Numbered from the stretch's first letter, positions 46,392 through 59,195 are shown. The stretch: DNA of 64,000 nucleotides from Blasia pusilla (GCA_050084515.1 CM114271.1:38998001-39062000); one strand, 5' to 3'. Numbers and translations are program-made. Notes: generated by a model from the letters alone, not told the origin.

Positions 46392-49300
46392 TTGATTGGA
46401 GGTCGTGCAATATTGGGATGTTGTGAAATCAACTACATGATGACTACTCAAGACGAAATCTTGAATCTAGTGCAAGTGGTCTGGCATGAATTTAAAGAGC
46501 TTCGACAAACTTCTCAATTGAACCTTGCACATATTCAAATCCGAGAGTTAAAGGCAACGCAAGAGGTTTTGATGAAAATGTTGAAAGATAGCTCTAGTGT
46601 GATGGTGGATCTTTCCAAATTTGTTGCGGATGTTCAAGAGAAGGCATCATCATTAGTGACTACTCCCAATAGTTCACAGATGCAAGGGTTTACTTTGGTG
46701 GGATCGACATGGAACCAAAGAAGGCAACGGGCTGGAAGGGGTTATGGCGGTATTGCTACTTTCATCAGGTCTCAATTTCTAACTTTGATACATCTAGAAG
46801 ATCAAGATATCGTGGGCCAATATCATTGGCTACGTCTTGGTTTGGTTGGGAGATCTTATTATTATTTGGAAGTTTATTATTTTGCACCATTTTCCATGCC
46901 TATCTACTCAACACGCACTTACAATCGAAGTCAATCGTTCCATCGATTTATTAGGGATGTTCTCAAATATCAAAGCAAAAGTGAAGTCTTTCTAGTTGGG
47001 GATTTCAATGCTCGCACACGTACTGCTCAATTTACCCAATTCAGTGATTCCTTGACTTCTCCTCTTCTCAAAGAACATGAGTGATTCCTTGACTTCCCCT
47101 AGAATCTCTTCGATCTTTCTACAAATCCTTTGATAGAGCATTTTTTAACTTTCCGAGCCACTTGTAATTTGAAAGTTCTTAATGGAACCTCTTATTTTCC
47201 CAACTCTCACTCCAATACGTGTTTCTCCTCTACCGGCGCTAGCACCATCGATTATCTTCTGTCCTCGCCCGCTAATAGCTATGTTATCTCTACATTTAAT
47301 ATTCTAGAACCTCAGCCTGAATCAGATCACGCACCTCTTTTATTTACTCTCTCACTATCAAAGGCAATTCCTCTCTCGACATGTCAATTTGTTTTAGCCT
47401 CTCCCAAGTTTCGCTTAGATCTTGGTAAAAAAGATCTTTATATGCTACATTCATAAGAACTCTTCATTCGCATTGTATGGAGCCCAGATCCACACACAGC
47501 AAGTTTGCAACTATCCGAATTGCTAAAAAACACTACATCTAAGTTCTTTTCGCGACATAGGGATAGAAGTGCTAGGAGGTTGCCTTATAATGGGTGGTTT
47601 GACTCTGAATGCAAGCAAGCAAGGGCAAGATCAGTAGATAAATCTTTGGATATCCAAAATCGGCTTATTATGACGAGCCTTTACAAATACTTGGTGAAAT
47701 CTAAGAAAAGAGTTTTCTTGCAGCACAAGCAAGAATCCTTGATAAGGGAGCTGCATGACGATCCCAAATCATTTTGGAGACGGTTAGTAGTACGGTCTTC
47801 AAAACCTACTCTTGATCCCAAGTCTTTGATATCTTTTGCCAAAAAGCTCTATTTCTTTCCCAATGCTACATATATGACACGTTGTGAAGGAATACCTAGC
47901 TTATTCTCTGAAGCAGAGATGATGATTCAACTAAGAAGATTAGCAAATGGTAAATGTGAGGATGTGAATCGTCTTTCTATTGAACTTTTCAAGTGGGGAG
48001 GAGATTCTATTGGACCAATCCTCACCAAAGTATTGGGCGATGCTATTATCTATGGTTTTCCTTCAACCTGGTTGCTACGAGAGATTGTTTTTATTCACAA
48101 ATCAGGAAGGAAGGACTTTGTGACAAACTATCGCACTATCATGGTGGGTAGTATTTTTGCCAAGCTGTTTGGGAAAATTGTGGAGTCAAAGTTGAGCGCA
48201 TGGACAGAGTCTTTCCAAAAGAGAGCATAGGTCCAAGCTGGTTTTTGCCCAACATACAACACCATCGACCATATCTTGACCTTGTGTGTTTTATGGGATA
48301 AATCTAAGGAAATGGGAAAGCTTTGTTTTGCGGTTTCATCGATTTCAAAAAAGCTTTTGATACCGTACCTTGTAAGCTCTTTTGGGATAGGCTGCAAGCC
48401 ATCGGAAAACCACCAAATCCCCTAGCAGCCGTGGTCACTTTATACCATTCCGTTTGGGCCAAGATCAAAGGTTCACAAACTCAAGAGTTGTTGAGTACCA
48501 CCCGGGTCATTCAAGGTTGCCCTCTCTCCCCTACTCTATTTGGAGTTTTCATAGATGAAATCGAAAAGTGGTTGGAGGAATATGATAGTGAAGGTGTCAA
48601 GCTTGGAGACTTTGTCATCAAAGCTCTATTATATGCAAATGATATCATATGACTTGCACGTGATGGCATTAGTTTACAAAAACATCACGACACTTTGGCA
48701 AGGTTTTGTACCCAAAATCAGATGGAGGTTAATATGGAGAAGTCTAAAGTCATTATAGTGGATACTATATCCAAGTTCTCGTTCTTTTACAAAGGTCTAC
48801 AATTAGAACAACTGAAGAGTTACAAATATCTAGGCATTGATTTCTCTCATGACTATAGTTGGGCACTTTGCGTGCAAAAGAAAATAGAAGTTGGTTACAA
48901 AGCTCTATATTCATTTTTAAATCGGTGTAGAAGAGCTCCATCTTGTGTCTTGGGGTCTTAGGAAGTTCTTATTTAGGAGCTTAGTGTTGTCAGTGGTCTT
49001 ATATGGGATCCAATTTTGGGGCCCTAATTGTAAGAAGACAGGTTGGGAGCGCGTGGAGAGGGTGCAAAAGATATTTCTACAAGAAGAATTGGCTGTAAGA
49101 AACCAAACTCCTTATGCTCTTCTTCTTGCGAAAATATGTTGTCTTCCTCTAGAGGCTGAAGCTCTTTACTTCACCATCACTTATATAGCAAGGGTAAGAT
49201 CTCTTCATGTTTCTCGCCTCCCTCCTCAAGCTTTGCAAGCCACACGTTCTATAGGATGGATGGCAGATGTGGTGACTTGGTCTTCAAAGTGGAATATGGC

Positions 49301-49840
49301 GGAACGCGATTGGGACTTGAAACCGATGGCACTCCGCAAGCATCTACATAAGTAATTTCTCAACATTATTTGGAGGAGCCTGGGCACAAAAATGGAGTTT
49401 TATCAACTTCATGTTAATCCTATGCTTGTATATTGTGAACAAGGATACCTACTTGCGTGGATCTCCACGTTCTTATATCATATTATCGCACGACATAGAA
49501 TTGGGTCTCATAGGCTAGGAATTGAGGAAGGACGATGGTTTAATATTGATAGAAGTGCATGAATTTGTAGGTTAAGTGACGGAGAAAATATTGAGGATGA
49601 AGATCATGTGTGTGTTACATGTCCAAGGTATGAAGAGATAAGACTAGCTCGTAAAATATATGTAGAGAATTTGTATACTTTACTACAACTAGTGCCTTAT
49701 GATTTAGGTTGTTATATTAGGGTTGTCATTATTCATCGCTCAAGTGCACTAGGCAGTAGCTAGGATAAGATCTTTAGGATCTTTTTCCGGGAGAGTGAAT
49801 GAATGACTTGTAATGTGTTTTTTAGCCTTTTGACCCTTTG
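46392..49840 (+). pseudogene. LINE (non-LTR retrotransposon): endonuclease and reverse transcriptase, broken
   Basis: One polyprotein read with four in-frame stops (47082, 47454, 48228, about 48650) and two frame shifts (about 48320 and 48945). Endonuclease: RAGRGYGGIATFIRS, VFLVGDFNART (46970-47015) and STIDYLLSS ... SDHAPLLF. Reverse transcriptase: NGWFDSECKQAR, LANGKCEDVN, REIVFIHKSGRKDFVTNYR, FIDFKKAFDTV, RVIQGCPLSPTLFGVFIDE, and the catalytic box as LLYANDII, where the family has YADD: the first Asp is Asn. The tail has LSLVLSVVLYGIQFWG-type text and a C-terminal Cys-His cluster (ICRLS ... DEDHVCVTCPRYEE, 49565-49635). The 3' end is near 49840; no long poly-A is seen. Confidence 0.88.
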
Positions 49841-51686
49841 GGTCCCACGGGCTTGATATATTTAACATTTATATGCATTCATGCATACCCCCATGGTCAT
49901 CTTCTTTTCAGAGGTGAGAAAGCAAATCGATTGAGTCTCCCAATATGTGGACAACACAAGTATGGAAATGTGGCCACCCAGCCTACAAAGGTACTTCGCC
50001 ATTTTGAAATCATTCCTAGATTTAAACGGATGTATAGTAGTTGGAATATAAGAGTGGGCCTCTCAACCGACGGGGTCAATCCGTTCGGGGACAAGAACAA
50101 TATCTTTTCTTGTTGGCATATAACCTGCTCAATTATAACCTAACTCCCTAATTGACTACAAAGAAGCTTTTGTGTTATTGGTTTAAACTTGCTTATCCCA
50201 AAACCATATTCTACTCTCTATCAAGCGCAGCTCAATATTCGTAGCTTGAGGTGTCCTTCATTCTTTTAGAAGGTGCTCTGGCAAGCATTTGGACTTCATT
50301 TTCTGCATGCACAAGTGAGTGCATACCTCTCACCAAAAGAACCAACACACATACAACCTCTTGCACCTCATTGAACTCCCAATTATAATTGGCCGTATTA
50401 ATATTATTGTTGAACCCAACCATGTAATTCCCTCTTGAGTCTTCAAGGTACTTCCCATCTCTCTTGTCATCAAGCAAGATCATGATCATAAGCATAAAAT
50501 GATGAACCCATCCATCTCGAGATTCCTTTTATATAGAATGGAAGACAACTGCCCATTGGCGACTCTAGATAGTCCAATTTTGAATCTCTTGCAACTCCAA
50601 ATTAAGACCAAGAGTCGCCAAGTACAAGTCTTAGTAGTTGCCATCTATCGTGAATTTGCACGTTACCACAATTTTAATTGTAGAATGGTTGTCCAAACTT
50701 GCAAAGTTGCATCAAGATGCACTGGATTCATGCAACATGAACCCACAAATTGACAATTGCAATGGAGTTGCAAAGAAGCCTCTCTTGGAAAATATGGAGC
50801 TACAATGGAGTTGCATCGGATACCTCTATCATGAGTAGTCAGTGCAAATTACTACATATATTACACATGTAGATTCCAATAACAACCTTGACACACTTAC
50901 TAAGAACAAGGAATCTTTTCTTTTTTGGATTTTGCGAGAAGAAAAGTTGAAGATGGACTTGTTGTCACATGAAGACCATAGTCCTTACAACAAAGAGGAT
51001 GACGGAAGAGGGGAAGAACCCCACGATACACGAAGTGGACCAATTCCCTTGAAGATAAACTAGAAGGTGATCTTCGTGTTCATCATTGAAAATGAATTAA
51101 ATGCGCACTTGGAAAACTCCGTCGACCTAGATATACTCAAGGTAGAGTTGAAGTACCTCAAGTGGCTAGATTGTGCAATTGGTGATTTTTCAAGGAAAGT
51201 GGAAGAAGGATTGGGCCATGTTTAATGGCCTTGCAAGTTATAAAGAGCTCCCAACAAAGAAGAGGAAGTAACTGAGCAAGCTATTCATCAAGCTCAAAGT
51301 CGCAGAGTTGATAAAGGAAATGAAGATTCATTATGGAGATGTAGAGCACAGGTCTTAGAAAAGAGATAAGATACTACAAGCCCAAAATGAAATATCCCCA
51401 CCAATGTAGTCAAAATGACCAAGGGTTCATATGTCGCCAAACTTTGGAAGTATGGGCCTATACCCACAACAACATTATCAACCATCATCTTCTCCGTTGC
51501 ACAAGGAGGAAGGAGGGATTCTACCATGACGAGTGCCATGAGGCCAACACCAACATGATGGATTGTCAAGAAGTCTTAGAGGCCTACTATCTTCTTTCGA
51601 TGGAGAGAAAAGAAATCGGGAAACCAAAGAGGAGATACATGATACAAATGAAAATGAAGGTTGAGTCAAATTGGAGGGGGGGGAGA

Positions 51687-51690
<4 letters not shown>
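49841..51690. other. Unassigned repeat-rich DNA
   Basis: 50820-50920 resembles 57405-57495 (ATGCAAATTA-..., AATAGCAACCTTG-, ACACTCACT-, GAACAAG), so it is part of a dispersed repeat. 51060-51270 reads as a charged open stretch (HLENSVDLDILKVELKYLKW) broken by a stop; no family recognised. Confidence 0.4.

Positions 51691-51766
<76 letters not shown>
51691..51766. repeat. (GA)n microsatellite, about 38 units
   Basis: Uninterrupted GA dinucleotides, preceded by a G-run (51675-51683) and two imperfect units. Opposite-strand frames read as Ser/Leu repeats and plus-strand frames as Glu/Arg repeats; neither is a gene. Confidence 0.98.
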
Positions 51767-51768
<2 letters not shown>

Positions 51769-52136
51769 AATGAGGACGTAAAAGGTGTTTTGAATGACTT
51801 CAATGTAGGTCGTAATATGAGTTTTGAAAGGCTTGAAGAGAATTTTGATTGCCTTGTACATAATGGCACTATTTCTAGAATCTTTCGTAGGAAGAGTGCT
51901 TCGGACAATAGCAAGGTTATTCCTCGTCTATCAAAATTGGAGAGTTTTATAAAGAATTTCCAACGCATATTTGATTTGGAAGCCAAATTTAATTTTGAAG
52001 GGAATGCACCAACAATTGTGTGAGAAGCATGAGATACTAAAGAGAGAGATGGAGAGTGTTGTTTGTGTAATCTCTTGAATGTTGATCTCATGTGATATGG
52101 AAACTTACATTCAATAAGACACACTTATATTGTTGA

Positions 52137-52802
52137 TGTGCATCCAAACACACTACACTAGTCTTGGTTTGAGTCCAACCTTACGTTTCCTTTAGTTCAT
52201 AGGTTGGGTATCCATCAAGCTAACCAATTCCTAACCCCTCACTTCCCAACATATGCAAGTCTTTCTAGAGTTGGGACAAACTTCCTAGATAGTCAAGACA
52301 CGTAAAACGACGCTTATGAACCTAGCGGTTCTAATTATCCAAGAAATCTCGAATGAGTCTCTAACCGCAAGCCAAGATATGAGTCATGGATTGACGTCCA
52401 AGGTTGACCTCCATAATTTTCTCCCTTGGACTTGGCTTGGTATCCACATCCCAAAGCCAACCTCTTGATCCATTCTGTGCCTTGGGTTTGCCTACGGCTT
52501 CCCAAAGTAGAGTTCAATTTCCAAGCACCCCTCATATATAGTTCTAGAGATCTCCACCCCTTCTCCACCTTTGGGAAAGACCTCTTGGACCGCTCCTTTT
52601 GGCCCTCAGCCCAACTACCAAGTTGGTAGTTTGGCGACAGTTTCTCAATATCTATTCATGCGCTTGTCTAGCTCTTTGGTGTGTTAGTATTTTCTTTGCA
52701 TAAGCTTTCCAACGTCACCTTATTCATCCCAAATGCATCTTAGGTCTTGTTTGTATGACCTTAAACACCGCAAAATCCCCAAAGGCTTATTCAATTCCAA
52801 GT
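52137..52802 (+). repeat. LTR-like repeat, copy C (3' end cut off)
   Basis: Same order of landmarks as copy A from GCATCCAAACACACTACACTAG to GCATAAGCTTTCCAACGTCACC and TTCCAAGTCT. After that, copy A continues but copy C switches to the long inverted repeat below. The TATA-like CATATATAGTT lies at about 52532-52542. Confidence 0.65.
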
Positions 52803-55376
52803 CTATTGGATTCTCAACATCCACTTCTCTGAGCACCATTAATCTCATTAGCCCCCTTGTATGAGGAGAAGCCTAGATTGATGGTTCGATTTAGACGTCG
52901 GAGGAATCATAATAATATGACGGAGATGGTTTATGGAGTAGCGTTACTAGGACTATCTAACCCTATATTGCATCAAGTTTAGGGCACCCTGATGCAAAAA
53001 AAATTATATTAATAGATTCGAAGAAAAATAGGTGAAAAATCCTAGTTTCTCGAGTAGTGAAATAGTTGAGAGCCGCAACGGTAGCGCATTCTCGTATGTC
53101 GAGTTATCTCCATGTTCAAGTTCCATCAAATCTCTTCTGTGAGTGCACAGATGGACTAGGCCACTTTGTATCTCCAAGTTTTTTAAGAGATTTCAATGAT
53201 TTCGTCATTTTCTGTTTTCTCACACACTTGCCGCTTAACTCTCTTGCGACTTCAACTCCTCTCAAATCTTGCTTAACTTTTAATCCCGGTTTATTGGGTC
53301 ATGATCATCATCAATTAAAATTTCTAACCTTGCTTGCATCTTACATCTGGTGTCTCCTTTAAGAGAATCTTCTTATGAGCATCTATCCTAGTGTGAGCCT
53401 GCTAAAGTTCTGATGCTTCTTATCGATGCACGTTTGGCTATGAGGATCGCAACAGAAAGGATCGAAAACGATTGAATTTCCATAGATGAACTACATAGAA
53501 GAAAAATAACCATAATAGCATACCAAATGAAGCAATAGAGAAAGGCATAGAACTGCAAGAGACACCATGACATAACTCACACCTAAGAGAACTCTACAGA
53601 AGGGTTGTCTCGTAAAAAATGTTGATATGATCTTATTTCAACCTATCGAGCAATTGTTTCCGCATGGTCTACGTGCATCATGGGACAATGTAGTGGATCC
53701 AAATGCTACCAACTATGCTTCTATGATATTGGAACCAACATCTCTCAATCCGAGTAGACAAGAGAAAGATATGCCTAATTGGATGAAGGCAAACGCTGTA
53801 GTTGAAGGAGGATTCCTCACGCCAAACAATTGGCCAAAATGCATGATTTTCTTCAACCCAATTATTGTGGAAGATTGATACGTGGCGGACCCATATAAAG
53901 TTTGTTATTAACATCCATACTATCTTCAAAAGGCCATGTTACTATCACACAAGAGTCCAACTTATAGATAATCTTGGTCAAGAAGACTTTATTATCTTTT
54001 GGCATATCTTTCCGCTCGCTCGATAGCAATGCACCAACTTTGTATAATAAGCGATCCCAAGAGAAAGAGAATTTCACTTTTTGTTTGGGACATTGTAGCC
54101 CATGATCAGATTATAGCCTTGAAGTGAACATAGATGGGGTCATTCACATAGAAATCCCACGTCTTTAAACAACTGATCCAAAAATATGATCGTAGCTCAT
54201 CTACTTCATTAAAATTTATGATTTAAGAGATTTTATTCACGGAATTGCTATAGATCTCCAAAATTGGGAGGTAGAAAACTTTTTCTTTATGCAGAGGTAA
54301 ATTCTATAAGAAGTCCAAGATGCCTTGGACACAACTTGTCAACTTCTTCTAAAGGATCATAAAAATCTATTTATGGATAATCTTGTCTTGAAAAAACTTG
54401 AATTGATCTTGCCATCTTTCTTATGGGAAGATATTCCTCAAAGGATAGAAGGGGGATATCCACAAACATACCATTACCCTCTTCGAATGCAGGAGGAACT
54501 CATTGAATTCTATGAGATCCAACACTTGCCGCATCCAACATCACTGTCAGTCCTATCCACGATCACACCTGATGTACACTCGCCATCACTCAGGCTCGAA
54601 TATCACCTAACAATGGGAAGTTCTCCAAAATGTAGGCCGAAGAACATCGTTGGGTAGTCTGCAAGTATCAAAGAACTCGCAACATCTCCCAAAATATGGC
54701 TGACTTCGGGTCCTGCAAACCAAGTCCCTGACCCATCAAAGAATGACCCTGACATGGCCACCTTGCCAACACCAAGTGTATCACACCAACCCTATCTAGA
54801 TCAAGTGCCCCCAACAACGAAATGTCGATCATCAATACATGCTAATATCCCCTAACTACAGACATTGGCAATAACTCATGATACTTGTCTCCAAACCTTG
54901 AGTTTGAATAGAAGTACACCAAATCCCTAGCATGTTGATTGGTCAATTTCTTGTGAGAAACATAATGTGAGGAAATCACTGAAATATCTTATAAATCTTG
55001 GAGATACAAAGTGGCCTAGTCCGTCCGTGCACTTTGATGTCAAGTTATCTACATGTTCGATCATGTTACATTGAACCTGAACATGTAGATAACTCGACAT
55101 ACGAGAATGCGCTACCGCCGCTGCTCCTAACTATTTCACTACTGGAAAAATAGGGCTTTTTACTTATTTTTCTTTATTTCTATTTAGGGTCATTTTGCAT
55201 CATGGTGCCCCGCATCCTAATGAAATATAGGGTTAGATAATCCTAGTAACTATGCTCCATAAACCACCTGTGTCATATTACTATGACTCCCTCGACGTCT
55301 AAGTCGGAACCATCAATCTAGGCTTCTTCTCATATAAGGGGGCCGATGAGAGAAGTGGATGTTGAGACTCCAACAT
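52803..55376. mobile_element. Element with ~300-bp terminal inverted repeats
   Basis: 52803-53120 and 55056-55376 are inverted copies, roughly 80 percent alike by eye. Shared landmarks from the outside in: TCTCAACATCCACTTCTCT, CCCCCTTRTATGAG, GAAGCCTAGATTGATGGTTC, TTAGACGTCG, TAATATGAC, GGTTTATGGAG, ATCTAACCCTATAT, AGTAGTGAAATAGTT, and GGTAGCGCATTCTCGTATGTCGAG. The interior (about 1.9 kb) has only short frames with no transposase motif, so it would be a non-autonomous element (MULE or foldback class by layout). No matching flanking duplication was found. Confidence 0.75.
55038..55099. repeat. Hairpin at the inner end of the right inverted repeat
   Basis: Arms 55038-55058 and 55079-55099 (TGTCRAGTTATCTACATGTTC and its complement) pair over 21 bp with one mismatch and a 20-nt loop. 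The right arm belongs to the long terminal repeat; the left arm is an extra inverted copy of its inner end. Confidence 0.85.
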
Positions 55377-55948
55377 TTATTCCTCTAGCTATTGTGGATA
55401 AAACCATAATTGTACCAATTTCTCTCTGTTGAAGAAGAAGAGTCCACTTGTATTAATTTGGACTTAGCCAAAGAGCGCAATGTTGAGGCATCTTGAATGT
55501 GCATGCTTCACCAATCAAAGGGGTTGAGTGAATTGACAATTGGCCTATCAAACTTTTCTAGATGGTTTTGATGGTTCATAATTTTGCCCAACTCTCGCAA
55601 AAAAGTAGCTACATAAGAATTAGCCTTGGCGATATACATGCGATGCACCCCCTTTGCATAAAGTTTCAAATGTTATTTGAGATTTTTCATGCACTCAAAA
55701 TTTGAAGTAATGTCTTGAATACAATTAAGAAGATTGTAAGGGCAAGGATGTAACCTACTACGTGTAATTGATTGTGGATGAGCGCCCAATCAATAATTTC
55801 CATAGTTATAGATAATATCACAATAAAACCGCAATGCCTTCCATCCCTACCAGGCCATGGAGTTAAAGGAAAAGAACGCGTCTATTCCATTATGCCAAAT
55901 ACACGGTGATAATTCCGGCATATCATTGGTTAAGACTATCATACTCTC

Positions 55949-56860
55949 TCAAGAGAATAATAGTTGGTAGAGCCGCACCAAACAACCTTCTGTCCAAAAA
56001 TTATGATTTCCCATAATAGTCTCAATCTCTTGTGCCTTCTCCCTTTGCCTTGTATTTCTCCCATTGAAATACTCCCTAAAAGAATTTATGGAAACCATAG
56101 CATGGAATGCCTCCCTCAATTCTAAGACACATCCCAAAATTATAAAGTTTTTTATAAAGCGTATGCTATCAGGGCACAATAGCGGTCTCTTCGCTAGGTT
56201 TATTTCCATGAATTTGGCCATTACCCAAGTTTTTGTCTTGATAAATACTACCATCTCACAAGCTTGCGCAAAAATTCTATCCATCCAAGGTCACTCATTC
56301 CATTCTTTGCATACCAGATCAAGAGAATGTGATACATATCCATCCCAAAATATATGAGGAACCTTTGCTTCAATAAGTTTCTCTGCTGCTCGCTCATTGC
56401 TAGTTTTGTTTGTCACAAGTTGCAATACATTCTTTAGAGCTTTGCATAAGATCGTCCTCTTTATGTGACTTTCCAACCATTCAGTCATCTGGGATTTTCC
56501 CTTCGTGTCTACAAACTTGATCATGACCTCACATTGTGGACATGAAACCATGATGTTCACTAAAAATTCGCTCCTCATATTGGTCCAAGCATCCGTGAGG
56601 ATTGTGGCTCCCAAACCCAAATTATGCAATATAACATCAACCTTTTCCTTCATCTTCCCCATACGTTTCCCAAGTAAAGTAGTGTGCGACAAATTGTAAT
56701 TAGGACTAGAGTAACCCTGCACCTTTGTTGTTGCCAACATTGCTTGCTTGAAAGAATTTTGTCGTGCTACATCGAATGGTAGTCCACATTCGTAGAAATA
56801 TTTTGCCCACATGTTATTTGTAACTTCTATTCCTTGAAGGTTGAAAGAATCCCTCTAATC
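55949..56860 (-). pseudogene. hAT-type transposase fragment (DUF659 region)
   Basis: Open from 56812 to 56291 and, after one stop, to 55949. The first part carries the pattern of this family: FYECGLPFDVARQNSFKQAM, TTLLGKRMGKMKEKVD, GATILTDAWTNMRSEFLVNIMVSCP, FVDTKGKSQ, NVLQLVTNKTSNERAAEKL and KVPHIFWDGYVSHSLDLVCKEW. The catalytic-fold positions DAWT and TNKTSN (family usually DGWT and TDN-ASN) are partly altered. No BED zinc finger or C-terminal dimerisation region was found in frame, and no terminal repeats were recognised. Decayed sequence of the same protein may continue down to about 55400. Confidence 0.8.
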
Positions 56861-58127
56861 ACCTTGCTTCTTTTCGATGGTACTAGTTGCTTGACACAGC
56901 CGTACTATTCCTAAGCTTCTGTCAAAATTTCCACTCGGTATCATGTTTGCAACCCCAACAACATAAGACACCAAACAAACAATATTTCTTGTCTCTTGCG
57001 AACCCAATTGGAATGGCATTGTCTACTCCGCTTCACTCGAGGGTCTTCCTTCCCTTCTATGTCAATTTCCCATAAGTATCCTATTTCGGAGATCTCGTTG
57101 CATATTAGAAGGGACCTTCATACACAATTTTGCATGTTGGGTATCCAGAATCCAATCCTTTGTCTTTTGTCTCTTGTGTGAAATGCTCCATCATCCATGT
57201 GCTAGCTATAATATGCTTTCATTGAATAAGAATAATACTTATATTGCCATTTTCTTGATGTTCCACCTTCCACTTATACATCTTCCTAATATTCTTTCAA
57301 AATTTATTGGAGTTCTTTGGCTTTGGTCATGACTATAAGTAGATACTATCCCTACCCAAGCAATATTTGGATAATTTGCAACAATTTTATAGGCTCAATA
57401 ATTAGATATTTCAACTTGTGAAATATATGCAAATTATATCATATGTTATTCGTGAATGCTCTAATAGCAACCTTGGAACACTCACTATGAACAAGAAAGG
57501 TTCATATGCTAACCTGGATAACCAAGATACCTTAAATTATCAAGGTTATCCAATGGCAAAACATATCCTCACTTATCAAGTTCACCGATCTATGGAAAAA
57601 TAAATTTAGATAAAAGAGTAGAGAGAGGAGTGAGATTGTGAGAGAATACTAAAAATTAAATGAGTAAGTTGATAGAGGGGCGGATGGAAGGAAGGGACTT
57701 AATCCTTAATTTTTTTTCTCATCTATCCCCACGTACTATTAATGCCTAAAAAAACTCCACTAATAAACATGCCACAAATCTTATTTGGTTCTTCTAATCC
57801 CAATCATTATTCAACTCTCCTAACTTCTTGATCCACTTCACTTGCAACTAACCTATTTCGTAACATAATTACCCTATTATCTTATACTCTAACCTTCCCC
57901 TTTTCTCTCCATCTGTGAAGCCTAGGCCCGGACCCAACCCACATTGCTTGGAAGGGAGCCCGCATAATCCACACCTTGGGCAAGGGCAACCCCCATGGCT
58001 CGCACGCGGGTGGCCAATGTGTGGGCAAGCCAATATGTGGGCAGCCCGGGTTGGGCCCACTCACCTGGCCCGCACTAGGCCAAAGGAAGCTCACCTCAGG
58101 CCCATAGCATGTCCGTGTCAGGGCGTG
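56861..58127. other. Transposon-flank DNA, no gene recognised
   Basis: AT-rich up to about 57890, with the 57405-57495 copy of the repeat also seen at 50820-50920. 57890-58127 turns GC-rich abruptly (GCCCGGACCC, GGGCAAGCCAATATGTGGGCAGCCCGGG-type text) and leads into the LTR-like segment. Confidence 0.4.
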
Positions 58128-58660
58128 TGTCACGTCTTTTAGGATAGATTGGTGAGATCTAATAGACCGCCTTCGTGAGTAATGGAGGACACGCTCAGTA
58201 GGTTGCGAATGACCTGTTGAGGCCCCGGGAAACCTGAGAGAACCGGTTTCCCCTTCGCTTCGGCTCATTTGGAGCCATATTAAGGAACTTACTATTTTAG
58301 GTAAGTATCATTTTGAGTATATGATCGACTTTCTATTTTTGGTAAGTGGCCCTTGACCTCCTACATCAGGTCAAGAGCCAAGGAGGTGACTTGGGAGAAT
58401 AGGTTACCATGGAGAGAGCTTGGGAGAGGGGAGGGTATACCTCAAGGAGAGAGAGCTTGAGAGCTCATTCTCTCTTTATTGAACCTCTTGGCATGAGGCG
58501 GCGGAGCTATGGTACCTTGCCTTGTGAGTGTAACCCAAGCCTCTCATTAGGAGAGTGGGTTTGGTTTGACATGAGAGAGAGTGCACACCTTTGAGAGCTA
58601 TGGTGTGAGATGGTGGAGAGAAAGATTGGATTCTACTTTACAAAGAGAGAATGAGAGAGT
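58128..58660 (+). mobile_element. Probable 5' LTR of a Ty3-type element (matches 19265-19800 inverted)
   Basis: Begins TGTCACGTCTTTTAGGATAG and matches the minus-strand segment 19800-19265 to TTACAAAGAGA. The 19-kb copy sits downstream of a chromodomain integrase, so it is a 3' LTR; this copy sits upstream of the coding relic at 59.6-64 kb, so it is best read as a 5' LTR. I could not find a clear primer binding site after it. Confidence 0.6.
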
Positions 58661-59195
58661 GAGAGAGCTTCATGGGGGAGCTTACTGGTCACTCGCTGTT
58701 TTTTCAGGTTGGGGACCCTGTTCCCCGTTCAGCGGCTCATGGGAGTGCTCACCGGAGCAAGGGCTGCTTTCATTATTCTTTGCATTTGCTGATTTTTCGT
58801 GTGGAAGAGTGGCGCGCGGAAGCGCTGCCCAATTGTTGATAGGGATTGAGTATGGAGGCGGGTTGCCCCATGCTGATGCTCTCGGGAGCACCATGTAACT
58901 TGCTGATTTGTATTTATACAGATGTTACATTTTCGTTGGGAGAAATCAGCGCGGGAGCGCTGCCGGATTTTGTGTAGGAGAAAGAGAAATTAGGCTTTAC
59001 GACAGTCCCCGTCTGTTTTTACTGAAATGTTCGATTCTAAATATTTTTTGATGCTGGCGTAGATCGTGAAGCTGTGCACGCTGTGCAACAAATAGTGCGC
59101 AATTTGGAGTCGTGACCAAAAAGTTATGGTCAATCTTGTAAAGGTGCCATTGCTAGGCGATTTTTAGGGTTAAATTGTGCAAACCCTAAATCAGC

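Noticed and set aside
45490-46410. 306-codon minus-strand frame as a host gene
   Set aside because: It consists of satellite units only, has no unique part and sits against a LINE; kept as a finding, not as a gene.
51478-52124. Frames with long Ser-Leu or Glu-Arg repeats
   Set aside because: Products of the (GA)n microsatellite.
52803-55376. Assignment of the long-inverted-repeat element to the MULE superfamily
   Set aside because: No 9-bp target duplication and no transposase were seen, so the class is left open.
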